Shown: positions 7,017 through 13,451 of the stretch, in pieces | How the letters are laid out: each line of letters opens with the position of its first letter | Numbering within the stretch: position 1 is the first letter of the stretch | Source of the DNA: Bacillota bacterium | GTDB lineage: Bacteria; Bacillota; Sulfobacillia; JAJZYS01; JAJYTV01 | Direction of reading: 5' to 3' | DNA: 13,451 nucleotides | NCBI GenBank assembly: GCA_021786135.1 | Contig: JAJYNV010000203.1 | Coordinates: 1 to 13,451 of the forward strand | Made by a program: the position numbers and the translations under genes | Notes under the pieces: generated by a model | Databases searched by the model: none | What the model saw: the letters and a program-made list of their open reading frames with translations, nothing else | What the model was told of the DNA's origin: nothing

Positions 7017-7041
7017 ACGGTACGCCGTGCCGGTGTACCGT
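7017..7041 (+). promoter_or_regulatory. 25-bp dyad/hairpin between the M50 and MFS genes
   Basis: Arm ACGGTACGCCG (7017-7027) pairs with CGGTGTACCGT (7031-7041) over 11 positions, with one G-T wobble (7024/7034) and a 3-base loop TGC. It lies 9 bp after the protease stop and 12 bp before the MFS ribosome site. With no T-run after it, it is not a classical terminator; an operator for a dimeric repressor, a mRNA hairpin limiting expression or a processing site are all possible. Confidence 0.5.
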
Positions 7042-7053
7042 GCGGCCGTGCAC

Positions 7054-7060
7054 GAAGGAG
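7054..7060 (+). promoter_or_regulatory. Ribosome binding site of the MFS gene
   Basis: GAAGGAG seven bases before TTG 7068 decides the unusual TTG start; no ATG or GTG lies at a suitable distance in frame. Confidence 0.75.
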
Positions 7061-7067
7061 TGGCGAT

Positions 7068-8333
7068 TTGGGCACGGAGAGGACCCGGCGCGGCCTTCTA
7101 CGGAACCGCAACTATGCAATCCTCCTCTCAGGGCAACTCGTTTCACAGTTGGGAAACTCCTTCTATCCCCTGGCCGTCTACTGGTACACCTACTCTCTCA
7201 CTGGAAGCAGCGTGGATCTCGGCTATCTTACGACCGTGATCAGCCTGACGGCGCTCGCGAGCATGTTTACGGGGGTCTTCGTGGACCGCTGGGACCGCCG
7301 CAAGACGATGATATGGTCCGACGTGACGCGGGCACTGCTGGCCGGAGGGCTTGCACTGCTGGCCGCACTCGGAGACCTGAAGCTGCCGGCAATCTTCGCC
7401 TTCGCCCTGATGCTCGGCTTGGTCGGCAACCTCTTTGCGCCGGCGCAGATGTCCTTGCTGCCCAATGTCGTAGGGATGGAGGATCTCGGCGCGGCGAGCG
7501 GGCTCAACCAGGGCGCTTCGGCCGGTGCCAGTCTCGCCGGTGTGAGCCTGGGCGGCTTCCTGCTGGGGATCTTTGGCTCGGCGTCTCTCCTGGCGGTCGA
7601 TGCGTTGAGTTTCGTCGTCTCCTTCGTGTCGATCGGCCTGCTGCGCCTGCCCAAAACCGCGACTCTGCCGCAACAGGACGACCAGGCGGGAGCGGGATCG
7701 GCCAAGTTTCTTGGTGAACTCGGCGAAGGACTCCGATTCGTGTATGGTAACGGGTTTTTCCGCAGGGTCGTCATGGTGGCTGCGCTAGTGAACTTCGCCT
7801 TCATGCCCCTGAACGTGCTGGATGTTGTATGGGTGCGCGACGTACTGCACCTGGGCGCTTTCGCCTACGGTCTGCTTGGGGCGGCGGTGACTCTCGGCAT
7901 CGTCGCTGGAAGCATTCTTGCAGGTCCAATGATGCAGCGCCTGGATGCCGGGCGATTGATGATCGGCTCCTTGGGTCTGAGCGCGGTGGCTTTTGCGGCC
8001 TTTTCGCGACTTCCTTATTTCCTCCCGGACATCGTCGCCCTGCTCATCCTCGGACTCGGGTTAGGCATCGTCAATCCGGTTGCCCAGACGCTCTTCCAGC
8101 GCGCGACCCCCCAGCGGATGATGGGACGCGCAGTCGGAGCGTTGATGGGCACAGCCCAGGTGGCCTCGCCGCTCGGCGCAGTGGCAGGGGGGATCCTCGC
8201 GAGCATTCTGCCGCTTTCCACCGTCTTCCTGATGGGTGCTGGGCTGATGCTTGCGACACTCCTGTTGGGTGTGCGCCTGCCGCAGCCCCCGGAGTTTGCT
8301 CAGCAGGCAGATGCACCATCCGCACTGCCGTGA
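7068..8333 (+). CDS. MFS efflux transporter (MFS_3 / macrolide-efflux-like)
   Basis: The 421-residue secondary transporter of the inner membrane has about twelve hydrophobic segments and is probably a proton-driven drug or siderophore exporter. The opening, LLRNRNYAILLSGQLVSQLG near residues 10-29, and the first-loop motif DRWDRRKTM at 73-81 (MFS motif A) are typical of the MefA/enterobactin-exporter group, as is FAPAQMSLLPNVV near residues 125-137. The second half repeats the fold: MQRLDAGRLMIGS near 285-300 occupies the equivalent loop. A central cytoplasmic loop is near residues 200-222. The C-terminus is a short hydrophilic tail. It starts with TTG and follows a strong dyad. The substrate cannot be inferred; proximity to the GNAT and the ABC exporter suggests a resistance or efflux neighbourhood. 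Confidence 0.92.
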   Translation: MGTERTRRGLLRNRNYAILLSGQLVSQLGNSFYPLAVYWYTYSLTGSSVDLGYLTTVISLTALASMFTGVFVDRWDRRKTMIWSDVTRALLAGGLALLAALGDLKLPAIFAFALMLGLVGNLFAPAQMSLLPNVVGMEDLGAASGLNQGASAGASLAGVSLGGFLLGIFGSASLLAVDALSFVVSFVSIGLLRLPKTATLPQQDDQAGAGSAKFLGELGEGLRFVYGNGFFRRVVMVAALVNFAFMPLNVLDVVWVRDVLHLGAFAYGLLGAAVTLGIVAGSILAGPMMQRLDAGRLMIGSLGLSAVAFAAFSRLPYFLPDIVALLILGLGLGIVNPVAQTLFQRATPQRMMGRAVGALMGTAQVASPLGAVAGGILASILPLSTVFLMGAGLMLATLLLGVRLPQPPEFAQQADAPSALP

Positions 8334-8716
8334 TCCCGCTGTATGCGGCACGCGGTTGAGCAGCAGCCGGCGGGGGCAACTCTGGAGGATGGGGCGAAGC
8401 CTTCCTGGGTTGGTATGGCCGGGGGCGTTCCCTACGACGTGCTGGCGCCGCACATTGGAATGGTCGCAGGACGGACACGAGGGGTGATGCGGGTGGCGAT
8501 GCCGCCGGAATCGGATGCACCATGTGCTAACGTCCCGCGCGGTGTATGGCGCCGGACTGGCTGCCTGCGCTCTTCGCCGGGTGACTGCTTCCTGTGCTTC
8601 TGCCACGATGGGGTCGGTCGAAGTCCAACGTCCTCAGCTGTGTCTACCCATGGACTGCCATCGCACCGGCAGGGCATTGAGATTTGGCGGAGGCCCTCAA
8701 GAGAGGCGGACCAAAC
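8334..8716 (+). other. Intergenic gap after the MFS gene, possibly decayed coding sequence
   Basis: About 380 bp contain no gene I recognise. In the same frame as the MFS gene, an ORF from ATG 8343 runs to 8834, but it has no ribosome site, overlaps the next gene by over 100 bases and resembles no family. Its first 35-40 codons have third positions rich in G/C, like real genes here, and this fades afterwards. That fits a gene remnant or chance. No RNA gene or clear terminator is seen. Confidence 0.35.
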
Positions 8717-9472
8717 GTGTGTCGTAAGGTGCTGCTTTGGGACTTCGACGGCACACTTGGCTACCGTCGGAACGGGATGTGGAGCGCGGCTATCCGAGAT
8801 GCGATCCTTGATATGGAGCCCGGGTCAGCGGTAGCTGTCCAGGATATCAGGCAGCACTTGCAACGCGGATTCCCTTGGCATCAACCGGAGGTCGCGCATC
8901 CAGAACTCAACGAGCCCGATGTGTGGTGGGCAAATCTCAAGGAGTCCGTCCTGATCAGAGCTTGCATGAGCTTAGGCTTTTCTCGTCACCAGGCCCGGGA
9001 ACTGGCGGAGATTGCCCGGGCAAAGTATGTTGACGCGTCACGATGGGCTCTGTTTGATGACGTTCTGCCTGCACTGCCCATGCTCTCCGAATCGGGGTGG
9101 CACCACCTGATCGTCTCAAACCACGTACCGGAACTCGAGACGATCGTTGCCTCCCTCGGGCTACGACCGCACATCGAGGACATCGTGAATTCGTCCCGCA
9201 TCGGTTACGAGAAGCCGCATCCCGAGATCTACCACATTGCCTTTGAGCGCGCCGGCAGGCCCGAGGTTGTCTGGATGGTTGGCGATGATGTGGAGGCCGA
9301 CGTCCTCGGTGCGGAACGCGCTGGCGTTCCGGGCATTCTTGTGCGGAGAACGGATCCGCGCGCCCGGCACTGGTGCCCCGACCTCAGCGGGATTGCACGA
9401 CTGCTTGAGGATGCGGGATCATCCGATCTTTGCGGGCGAACGAGGGAGGCCAATCCGTCTCCTGGCGCGTAG
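8717..9472 (+). CDS. HAD family hydrolase (phosphatase-like)
   Basis: A 251-residue cytoplasmic hydrolase of the haloacid dehalogenase superfamily. Motif I is WDFDGTLG with nucleophile Asp9 and general acid Asp11. Motif II is LIVSNHV with Ser134. Motif III is the lysine of YEKPHPEIY (Lys166). Motif IV is VGDDVEADV, with Asp190, Asp191 and Asp195 for magnesium. The helical insertion between motifs I and II (about residues 18-115) makes this a C1-cap HAD, as in phosphoglycolate phosphatases and beta-phosphoglucomutases. The actual substrate is unknown. GTG 8717 places the catalytic strand right at the N-terminus as usual, with GAGAGG at 8701-8706; a TTG at 8684 in frame would add 11 residues. 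It stands alone, with gaps on both sides. Confidence 0.88.
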   Translation: MCRKVLLWDFDGTLGYRRNGMWSAAIRDAILDMEPGSAVAVQDIRQHLQRGFPWHQPEVAHPELNEPDVWWANLKESVLIRACMSLGFSRHQARELAEIARAKYVDASRWALFDDVLPALPMLSESGWHHLIVSNHVPELETIVASLGLRPHIEDIVNSSRIGYEKPHPEIYHIAFERAGRPEVVWMVGDDVEADVLGAERAGVPGILVRRTDPRARHWCPDLSGIARLLEDAGSSDLCGRTREANPSPGA

Positions 9473-9511
9473 CCGCAGGCGGGGGACAGTCGAGTGGGAT
9501 CCCGGAGTGCT

Positions 9512-9560
9512 CGCCCTGGCCACGCCCTCGCTGTGCGGCGTACCCCGGGGTGCCAGGGCG
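9512..9560 (+). repeat. Branched inverted repeat downstream of the HAD gene
   Basis: CGCCCTGGC (9512-9520) and GCCAGGGCG (9552-9560) are perfectly complementary. Between them sit ACGCC/GGCGT (9522-9526/9537-9541) and the 10-bp palindrome ACCCCGGGGT (9542-9551). The whole can fold as a three-way junction. It starts 40 bp after the HAD stop and has no following T-run, so it could be a factor-dependent terminator, an mRNA 3' stabiliser, a structured RNA, or a repeat unit. Confidence 0.5.
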
Positions 9561-9660
9561 CTCAGGCGAAAGCTCGGATGGCTTGCCGTTTGAGCCGGTG
9601 TCTCAGCCGCATAAGGGCTTGAAGGACGTTTGGTTCGGACCGCCCAAATGAGAAGAGATG

Positions 9661-9755
9661 CGAGCCGCAGGGCGATTGGCAACGCCCACTGGCAGCCGCT
9701 ACAGCTCGACCGTCAGCACTCCCTCTTGCCCCAGAGGCAAGCTGCTGACCAATCG
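9661..9755 (+). other. Candidate structured RNA with possible pseudoknot
   Basis: Several nested pairings occur in 95 bases: CGAGC/GCTCG (9661-9665/9704-9708), GGGCG/CGCCC (9670-9674/9683-9687), GTCAGCA/TGCTGAC (9712-9718/9743-9749) enclosing CTTGCC/GGCAAG (9725-9730/9736-9741). In addition ATTGG (9675-9679), in the loop of the second hairpin, is complementary to CCAAT at 9749-9753. No match to a known riboswitch class was recognised; GC-rich DNA makes chance pairing likely. Confidence 0.25.
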
Positions 9756-10006
9756 GCCATTTGCCGCTACCTTAAGTGGGTGCGGTGCAGATCTGTGGTG
9801 GGAGTTGGATCCAGTTGTCAGGCGGCGTGAGCGTCTGGTTGCCTCCCTTCGGCATGGCGTCGCCACTGCGCAGAGGTGCAAGGGCCGGAAGCGGAAAGGG
9901 CGCTGGCTGTCTTGCCGATGTAGGTGGCGGATAGGATTTCCCTGCGGCGAAGTCGGTCGTCGACGCGATTGTCGCACGGGTGCATGGAGTTCCCGAAGGG
10001 AGGACC

Positions 10007-10036
10007 TTGTCAGACTTGAACGAACGAATGTAACGT
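10007..10036 (+). promoter_or_regulatory. Possible promoter of the LuxR/MalT-like gene
   Basis: TTGTCA (10007-10012) is followed after 18 bases by TAACGT (10031-10036). The -35 matches consensus at five of six positions, the -10 at three of six. It lies about 50 bp upstream of the start codon, a sensible distance, but is weak. Confidence 0.3.
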
Positions 10037-10069
10037 GCGCGCGAAGATGAGGCGAATCAGGATCGGACC

Positions 10070-10076
10070 AGGAGGG
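10070..10076 (+). promoter_or_regulatory. Ribosome binding site of the LuxR/MalT-like gene
   Basis: AGGAGGG seven bases before GTG 10084 is close to the ideal anti-16S match and fixes this non-ATG start. Confidence 0.75.
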
Positions 10077-10083
10077 CTGTCTC

Positions 10084-12672
10084 GTGCTGCAGCCCACGCA
10101 ACACGTTCCCCTTCATCGAGCCAAGCTGGCGCTGCCGCAAAGCTTGTTTGGCCTGGTGCCGAGGTGTCGCCTGGATGACAAGCTCGACGCCGCATTTTCC
10201 GGCAAGCTCACATTGGTGATCACTCCCGCCGGCTTTGGCAAGACGACGGCTGTGGCACAGTGGCTGCGCCGGCGGCGCTTGAGGTACGCCTGGCTTTCAC
10301 TGGATGAAGGCGACAACGATCCGATCCGCTTCTGGACCTACGTGATCGGTGCCCTCGAGACGCTCCCACATGACATCGGCGATGCGGTGCACACGATGCT
10401 GCACTCGCCCACGCCTCCCTGGGAGGCGGTCGTCTCCTCCCTCATCGACTCCTTGGAGGACGTGACGTTCGACTTCGCCCTGGTACTGGACGATTACCAC
10501 GTGGTGGAAGACCCCCTCATCCATGAGACGTTCTCTTTCCTGATGCGCTATGCGCCACATCGTATGCATGTCGTGATCTTGAGCCGCTACCTCGTACCGC
10601 TGCCGTTCAGCCGTCTCCGGCTGTCCGGACAGCTGACGGAATTGACAATCACGGATCTCTCCTTCAGCGAGGCCGAGGCCAAGCTGTTCTATGAGCAGAG
10701 GGACGTCCATGTAACCGACGAGGACGTGGCCAAGCTCGTCGACATGACTAGTGGCTGGGCGGTGGGCATGCAGATCACGGCCATGTCGCTAGCTCGGGGA
10801 AGCGGCCAGTCGATCGAAGCTGACCATTTCGACGCGGGCGCCGGTTCCTTCGATGACTACTTTATGGAAGAAGTCTTCGGCAGGTTCAACGAGAGCACGC
10901 AAGCCTTTCTGATGCAGACGTCCATTTTGGAGCGCTTGTGCGGCTCGCTCTGCGAAGCCGTGACCGGGGTACCGAACGGCCAGCAGGCGATTGAGACGAT
11001 CGCGCGCCAGGGGGGCTTCCTGATCTGCCTGGGCGAGGTCGAGGGCTGGTACCGTTACCACCACCTCTTCGCCGAGTTCCTGCGAGGCATCCTGAGGAAG
11101 AGGCGCCCAGAAAGCATCGGGGCTTTGCACCAGCGCGCTGCCACCTGGTTCGAGGACCACGGGTCGGGTGCTGAGGCCATCGAGCATGACCTGAGCGGAG
11201 GAGATGTCGACCAGGCGGTCAGGCTCATCAAAAAGCAGGCTGCAGGGATGCTGGGCCACGGTGAGAGGACGACGCTGCACCGGTGGCTTTGCGCTTTGCC
11301 CGCCGCCGTGGTGCAGAGCGAAGTAGAGATGTGCCTGGTGCATGCGATGGTGGGGATTGCTGAAGGCAGCGTACGGCGCGTGTCGCAGTGGCTTGAGCGG
11401 GCTGAGAATCTCTTGCGCGGCCAGGGGATGGAGTCCGCGGAGTACGCAGAGACAGGCCCCAATTGGGCCATTGCCCAGCTCTACCTGGCCACCCGGAGGC
11501 AGAGCATTGATGACGTCCTGCACTGGTTGACTGTGCTGGAGCGCACACGGGATGAGGACTCCCAGTTGACCTACGGCCTGATCTTCGAAAACCAGGAGTG
11601 TAGTCTGCTGTGCGGGCCACTGGGGGCGTTCGGAAATCTGAAAGGCAAGGCCCAGGGCATGGAAGGCGATGTCCATCTCCGCCTGAGGGAAATGATTCCC
11701 CCGCAGGCGCGCCGCGGCTACTTTCCGGTCGTCAATGCAGAGGCGCTCTACGAGTCCAACGAAATCGACGCCGCGCCGAAGAGCCTTCTCGTGGGCATGG
11801 AGGAGGCGAAGGCGACAAAGAGCGCCGGCGTATTGGTGCCGGCCTATTTCACCCTAGCGCGCGTGCATCTGGCCCACGGCGACGTGGGAGCAGCCCTGGG
11901 GGCAGCCGCGGAATGCGAGCGACAGGTCGTCGCACTCGGACAACCGCAGTGGCTCAGCGCCATCGCGGCGTTGCGCGTCCGCCTACACATGACAGCCGGC
12001 GACAGGGAAGCTGCTGCTGCATGGCTCGAGCGCTGCCGCGTGGATGTGTACGACCGCCTCAGCGCTGCCCGAGCCTTTGAGCACCTGACCCTGGCACGGG
12101 TCCTCCTAGGCCTGGGCCGAGGCGAAGAAGCCACGTTCCTGCTGGAGCGCCTTCTTGCGAACGCAGAGGAGGAGCAACACATCCCGCGCACCATCGACGC
12201 GGCCAACCTGTTGGCCCTGGGCTTGAGCGCTCTCGGCAGGACACCTCAGGCGCTCGACGTCCTTCGGACGAGCCTCGGGCTCGGCCGCGAGAACAGATAC
12301 CTGCGCATTTTCGTCGACGAAGGGCCTGCCATGCTTTCGCTGCTGCTACGGGCACAACGCCTGGAGGGCCGGCATGCGCCGGCGGACGAAGTCGACTATC
12401 TCCGCAGGCTGATCGCGCTCCTGCAGCAGAGCCCTATGCGGCCATGGCAGGTGACACCGGTGCCGGCCTTGGTCGAGCCGCTGACGGCCAGGGAGCTGGA
12501 TGTGCTACGGCTCGTGGGCAAGGGCCTCGACAACCGCTCCGTAGCCAGGGAGATCGGTATCGAGCTACAGACGGTCAAGACCCATCTGACGAACGTCTAC
12601 AGCAAGCTGGGAGTTGCTGGCCGTCGGGAGGCTGTGGAACGAGCACATGCGCTTGGCATCCTCTGTCCATAG
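10084..12672 (+). CDS. MalT-like LuxR family transcriptional activator (LAL/STAND ATPase)
   Basis: The 862-residue regulator is predicted to bind ATP and an inducer, oligomerise and activate transcription. The N-terminal STAND ATPase domain has Walker A TPAGFGKTT at residues 47-55, the WLSLDEGDNDPIRFW segment typical of MalT-like proteins at about 70-84, and Walker B ALVLDDYH at 132-139. Around residues 320-335 the motif WYRYHHLFAEFLR matches the conserved LAL segment. Roughly residues 390-780 are helical and TPR-like, the presumed inducer-sensing region. The C-terminus (about 798-860) is a LuxR helix-turn-helix starting LTARELDVLRLVGKGL with recognition helix QTVKTHLTNVYSKLG at 829-843. Length is usual for the family. 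GTG start. It lies alone; the nearest downstream gene is the NHL-repeat gene, whose promoter region carries direct repeats, so that gene is a candidate target. The natural ligand is unknown. Confidence 0.93.
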   Translation: MLQPTQHVPLHRAKLALPQSLFGLVPRCRLDDKLDAAFSGKLTLVITPAGFGKTTAVAQWLRRRRLRYAWLSLDEGDNDPIRFWTYVIGALETLPHDIGDAVHTMLHSPTPPWEAVVSSLIDSLEDVTFDFALVLDDYHVVEDPLIHETFSFLMRYAPHRMHVVILSRYLVPLPFSRLRLSGQLTELTITDLSFSEAEAKLFYEQRDVHVTDEDVAKLVDMTSGWAVGMQITAMSLARGSGQSIEADHFDAGAGSFDDYFMEEVFGRFNESTQAFLMQTSILERLCGSLCEAVTGVPNGQQAIETIARQGGFLICLGEVEGWYRYHHLFAEFLRGILRKRRPESIGALHQRAATWFEDHGSGAEAIEHDLSGGDVDQAVRLIKKQAAGMLGHGERTTLHRWLCALPAAVVQSEVEMCLVHAMVGIAEGSVRRVSQWLERAENLLRGQGMESAEYAETGPNWAIAQLYLATRRQSIDDVLHWLTVLERTRDEDSQLTYGLIFENQECSLLCGPLGAFGNLKGKAQGMEGDVHLRLREMIPPQARRGYFPVVNAEALYESNEIDAAPKSLLVGMEEAKATKSAGVLVPAYFTLARVHLAHGDVGAALGAAAECERQVVALGQPQWLSAIAALRVRLHMTAGDREAAAAWLERCRVDVYDRLSAARAFEHLTLARVLLGLGRGEEATFLLERLLANAEEEQHIPRTIDAANLLALGLSALGRTPQALDVLRTSLGLGRENRYLRIFVDEGPAMLSLLLRAQRLEGRHAPADEVDYLRRLIALLQQSPMRPWQVTPVPALVEPLTARELDVLRLVGKGLDNRSVAREIGIELQTVKTHLTNVYSKLGVAGRREAVERAHALGILCP

Positions 12673-12688
12673 AGTTTTTGGGATAATC

Positions 12689-12725
12689 TTCCCCTGATTT
12701 TCCCCTAGTACCTCATCTAGTACCT
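12689..12725 (+). promoter_or_regulatory. Tandem direct repeats upstream of the NHL-repeat gene (activator site candidate)
   Basis: TTCCCCT occurs at 12689-12695 and 12700-12706, 11 bp apart. It overlaps the first of two exact copies of CTAGTACCT at 12705-12713 and 12717-12725, 12 bp apart. Spacing near one helical turn puts the copies on the same DNA face. The block ends 7 bp before a plausible -35, where MalT-type activators bind as tandem direct repeats. Which protein binds is inference; the adjacent LuxR/MalT-like gene product is the obvious candidate. Confidence 0.5.
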
Positions 12726-12732
12726 GGTATGG

Positions 12733-12760
12733 TTCTTGCGTTTTGACCGAGTGATATCAT
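12733..12760 (+). promoter_or_regulatory. Candidate promoter of the NHL-repeat gene
   Basis: TATCAT (12755-12760) matches the -10 consensus at five of six positions. TTCTTG (12733-12738), 16 bases upstream, is a poor -35, as is usual for activator-dependent promoters. An alternative is TTGACC (12743-12748) with GATGTA (12767-12772). Either gives a 5' untranslated region of more than 200 bases. Confidence 0.35.
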
Positions 12761-13007
12761 GCGCTCGATGTAGGGGCGTGCGCGGTTGCGTTTGCTTTGT
12801 CCTGAGGCTGGTATGGCAAGGCGTCAGGAAACACGTGTGACGGGAGTTTCGGCAGCCACTCTGCGCGCGATGACAAGGGGAAGAGGCGCCAGGCAGTCGC
12901 AGGTGTGGAGCTGAAGGGGCGGAGTCGCCAATGGTGCGATGGCACTCTGCCTTGAGCCGGACGGAGGAAGCGGGCGCCAGATACAGAGTTCTGTGAGGAG
13001 GGGTCCG
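12761..13007 (+). other. Long leader region of the NHL-repeat gene
   Basis: About 245 bp lie between the candidate promoter and the start codon, with no ORF on either strand that looks real. Short adjacent hairpins are possible at GGCG/CGCC (12918-12921/12926-12929) and GTGC/GCAC (12934-12937/12942-12945), and the octamer GGCGCCAG occurs at 12885-12892 and 12973-12980. No known riboswitch was recognised. Confidence 0.3.
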
Positions 13008-13451
13008 ATGCACGTCCATTGGGGCAAGACGGCGAACTACATGTTGGGGCTGGTCGTCGCGGTCTCCTTGCAGGGCGCTACTCTTGGCGTGGCCCACGCA
13101 GCCACGGCGAATGCCGTTACGGGAGACATCTACACCATCGCTGGCGACGGATCTGGAGGGTACAGCGGGGACGGCGGACCGGCCACCTCCGCGGAATTTC
13201 ACCAACCCGTTGGCGTAGCGGTGGACAGCAAGGGAAACGTTTACATCGTAGACGCTATCGACAACGTAGTTCGGGTGGTGGCGGGGAGAGACGAGACGCT
13301 GTTCGGCCGGACGATGACGGCCGGGGACATCTACACCATCGCGGGAAATGGCAACATGTCCGGAGGGTACAGCGGCGACGGGGGACCGGCTACTTCCGCG
13401 GAATTGAACAACCCTGATGGCGTTGCGGTAGACGGTGCGGGGAATGTATAC
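13008..13451 (+). CDS. Secreted NHL-repeat protein, N-terminal part (runs off the window)
   Basis: The first 148 residues are visible. The N-terminus is a signal peptide: basic start with Lys7, hydrophobic core at about 12-28, then the cleavage-like AHA-A near residue 31. The mature part has two copies of a 67-residue unit beginning DIYTIAG (residues 40 and 107), each with GGYSGDGGPATSAE and then P.GVAVD..GNVY, the NHL beta-propeller blade pattern. Such proteins form six- or higher-bladed propellers that bind proteins, sugars or nucleic acids outside the cell; a specific function cannot be assigned. ATG 13008 has GAGGAGG at 12995-13001. The two copies are also similar at DNA level (from 13125 and 13326), indicating recent duplication. 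The gene follows a MalT-like regulator and a repeat-bearing promoter. Confidence 0.85.
   Translation, partial: MHVHWGKTANYMLGLVVAVSLQGATLGVAHAATANAVTGDIYTIAGDGSGGYSGDGGPATSAEFHQPVGVAVDSKGNVYIVDAIDNVVRVVAGRDETLFGRTMTAGDIYTIAGNGNMSGGYSGDGGPATSAELNNPDGVAVDGAGNVY
13125..13451 (+). repeat. 201-bp tandem coding repeats in the NHL gene
   Basis: Unit 1 starts at 13125 and unit 2 at 13326, each opening with GACATCTACACCATCGC. Both encode the GGYSGDGGPATSAE block with few synonymous changes. The second unit is cut by the window end. Confidence 0.7.

Larger units (their letters stand above)
9473..10083 (+). other. 611-bp region without a recognisable gene, rich in inverted repeats
   Basis: Open frames here (for example 9658-10050) translate to arginine-, cysteine- and tryptophan-rich sequence without family resemblance and are interrupted in every plausible frame. 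The region holds several inverted repeats (9512-9560, 9661-9755) and, at its right end, the promoter candidate and ribosome site of the LuxR-type gene. I see no tRNA, CRISPR or transposase signature. Confidence 0.5.

Noticed and set aside
9658..10050. 130-codon + strand ORF before the LuxR-type gene
   Set aside because: No ribosome site, a composition rich in Arg, Cys and Trp, and no recognisable domain; it also overlaps the inverted-repeat region.
10789..11676. 295-codon minus-strand ORF opposite the LuxR-type gene
   Set aside because: Antisense of a well-defined LAL regulator; no ribosome site or family resemblance.
12680..12694. GGGA/TCCC hairpin just after the LuxR-type stop as a terminator
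   Set aside because: Stem of only 4 bp without a T-run; the TTCCCCT copies fit better as part of the direct-repeat block.
13019..13417. 132-codon ORF at the right end
   Set aside because: Out-of-frame shadow; the frame starting at 13008 has a strong ribosome site, a signal peptide and NHL repeats and stays open to the window end.
1..13451. CRISPR array, tRNA, rRNA, att sites or complete insertion sequence
   Set aside because: No regularly spaced repeats, cloverleaf-like segments, rRNA motifs or paired terminal inverted repeats were seen on reading both strands.

Overview
This is a GC-rich bacterial chromosomal segment. The start codons (ATG, GTG, TTG), strong purine-rich ribosome binding sites, a MalT-type (LAL) LuxR regulator and a secreted NHL-repeat protein would fit Chloroflexota or a high-GC Bacillota/Actinomycetota lineage. 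Nothing in the window (no rRNA or other taxonomic marker) settles this. All recognised genes are on the + strand; the only minus-strand coding signal is a transposase scrap.

Left block (51-5602): a TldD/TldE (PmbA) metalloprotease pair joined by an ATGA overlap, then a gap of about 480 bp holding a decayed Tn5/IS4-type transposase fragment, then a three-gene ABC-2 transporter (ATPase plus two different permeases). The two permease starts overlap the preceding stops as TGATG. TldD/TldE heterodimers are known to trim leader peptides or degrade unfolded peptides (microcin B17, CcdA). A protease pair followed by an exporter therefore suggests a peptide maturation/export or peptide self-protection locus. 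No RiPP-modifying enzyme is visible. The only precursor candidate is a 46-codon ORF whose ATG overlaps the tldE stop, and it is weakly supported.

Middle block (about 5823-9472): a GNAT acetyltransferase, a small membrane zinc metalloprotease of the M50/site-2 type (HELGHH in a membrane helix), an MFS efflux pump of the MFS_3/macrolide-efflux type with a TTG start, and a HAD hydrolase. The M50 and MFS genes are separated by a 60-bp spacer that contains a near-perfect 11-bp-arm dyad. Together these read as accessory resistance, efflux or modification functions rather than core metabolism.

Right block (9473-13451): a 611-bp stretch without a recognisable gene but with several inverted repeats, then an 862-residue LuxR/MalT-like ATP-dependent transcription activator. 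A 335-bp regulatory region follows, with two sets of short direct repeats directly upstream of a plausible promoter. Last is the start of a secreted NHL-repeat beta-propeller protein that runs off the window. The regulator and the repeat-bearing promoter form a natural candidate regulator-target pair.
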